NCBI GenBank assembly: GCA_042091375.1
Contig: JBELHO010000102.1
Location: 1-5,657 of the forward strand
Source: JBELHO01 sp042091375
GTDB lineage: Bacteria; Pseudomonadota; Gammaproteobacteria; Enterobacterales; Alteromonadaceae
DNA length: 5,657 bases
Reading direction: 5' to 3'
Shown here one piece after another: positions 5,516 through 5,657 of the stretch. A program made the position numbers and the translations under genes. Every line of letters starts with the position of its first letter. The first letter of the stretch is position 1. The notes under the pieces were generated by a model. The model saw only the letters and a program-made list of their open reading frames with translations. It searched no databases and was not told where the DNA came from.

Positions 5516-5543
5516 AATATAAATCAATGCATCAATAAAGCAA
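5516..5543 (-). promoter_or_regulatory. Candidate sigma-70 promoter of the second small gene
   Basis: On the minus strand TTGCTT (5543-5538) and TATATT (5521-5516) are 16 bases apart. The -10 matches consensus at five of six positions and the -35 at three of six. Transcription would begin near 5509, giving a leader of about 115 bases that contains the 9-bp repeat and a small CACTA/TAGTG hairpin (5454-5467). Confidence 0.3.
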
Positions 5544-5576
5544 TAGGTGACTCGAGGTTTTACTGATATTTATTAA

Positions 5577-5608
5577 AATAGATCAATAGATTAATAGATT
5601 AATAGATT
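5577..5608. repeat. 8-bp tandem repeat, 4 copies
   Basis: AATAGATC (5577-5584) is followed by three perfect AATAGATT units (5585-5608). It is upstream of the candidate promoter of the second small gene. Further right, CTAATACA occurs twice (5632-5639 and 5641-5648). No gene is seen between 5411 and the right edge. Confidence 0.8.
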
Positions 5609-5657
5609 ATTGATTGCATACATTGCATGTACTAATACAGCTAATACATACAGCTAA

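Overview
The window is AT-leaning DNA from what is most likely a marine-type gammaproteobacterium, perhaps Alteromonadales. This is inferred from base composition, AAGGA-type ribosome binding sites and the kinase architecture; no rRNA or other phylogenetic marker is present. It holds three genes that can be supported and two runs of exactly 100 N (2999-3098 and 4439-4538), so it is a scaffold with unresolved sequence.

Left part (1-2723, plus strand): a large membrane-anchored Ser/Thr protein kinase. In order it has a cytoplasmic kinase domain, one membrane segment, a TolB-like domain of the kind found in CadC/adenylate-cyclase-type regulators, and a long TPR array. Its reading frame is open to the left edge, so the true start may lie outside the window.

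Middle (2724-3143): a convergent intergenic region with a 9-bp tandem repeat, several small hairpins and the first gap. Next, on the minus strand (3144-3764), is a small exported protein. The hydrophobic part of its signal peptide is built from a 12-bp tandem repeat that encodes Met-Pro-Ala-Leu.

Right part: about 1.1 kb without a convincing gene (3765-4903), filled with minisatellites of 15/13 bp and 42 bp. The second gap lies inside the 42-bp array. On the minus strand at 4904-5395 is a second small protein with no signal peptide. By eye its C-terminal half aligns with that of the exported protein, and both end in a DP-x-V-x-(I/V)-I-K motif. I read the two as diverged paralogs, one exported and one cytoplasmic, with a possible distant link to the AidA/PixA inclusion-body proteins or to the small proteins annotated as DP-EP family. 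Their function is unknown.

The most striking property is the density of short tandem repeats in both coding and noncoding DNA. Inside genes the periods are always multiples of three (18, 21 and 12 bp). Between genes they are 9, 15/13, 42 and 8 bp. Nothing in the window proves that the kinase controls the two small proteins; that link is a hypothesis from proximity only.
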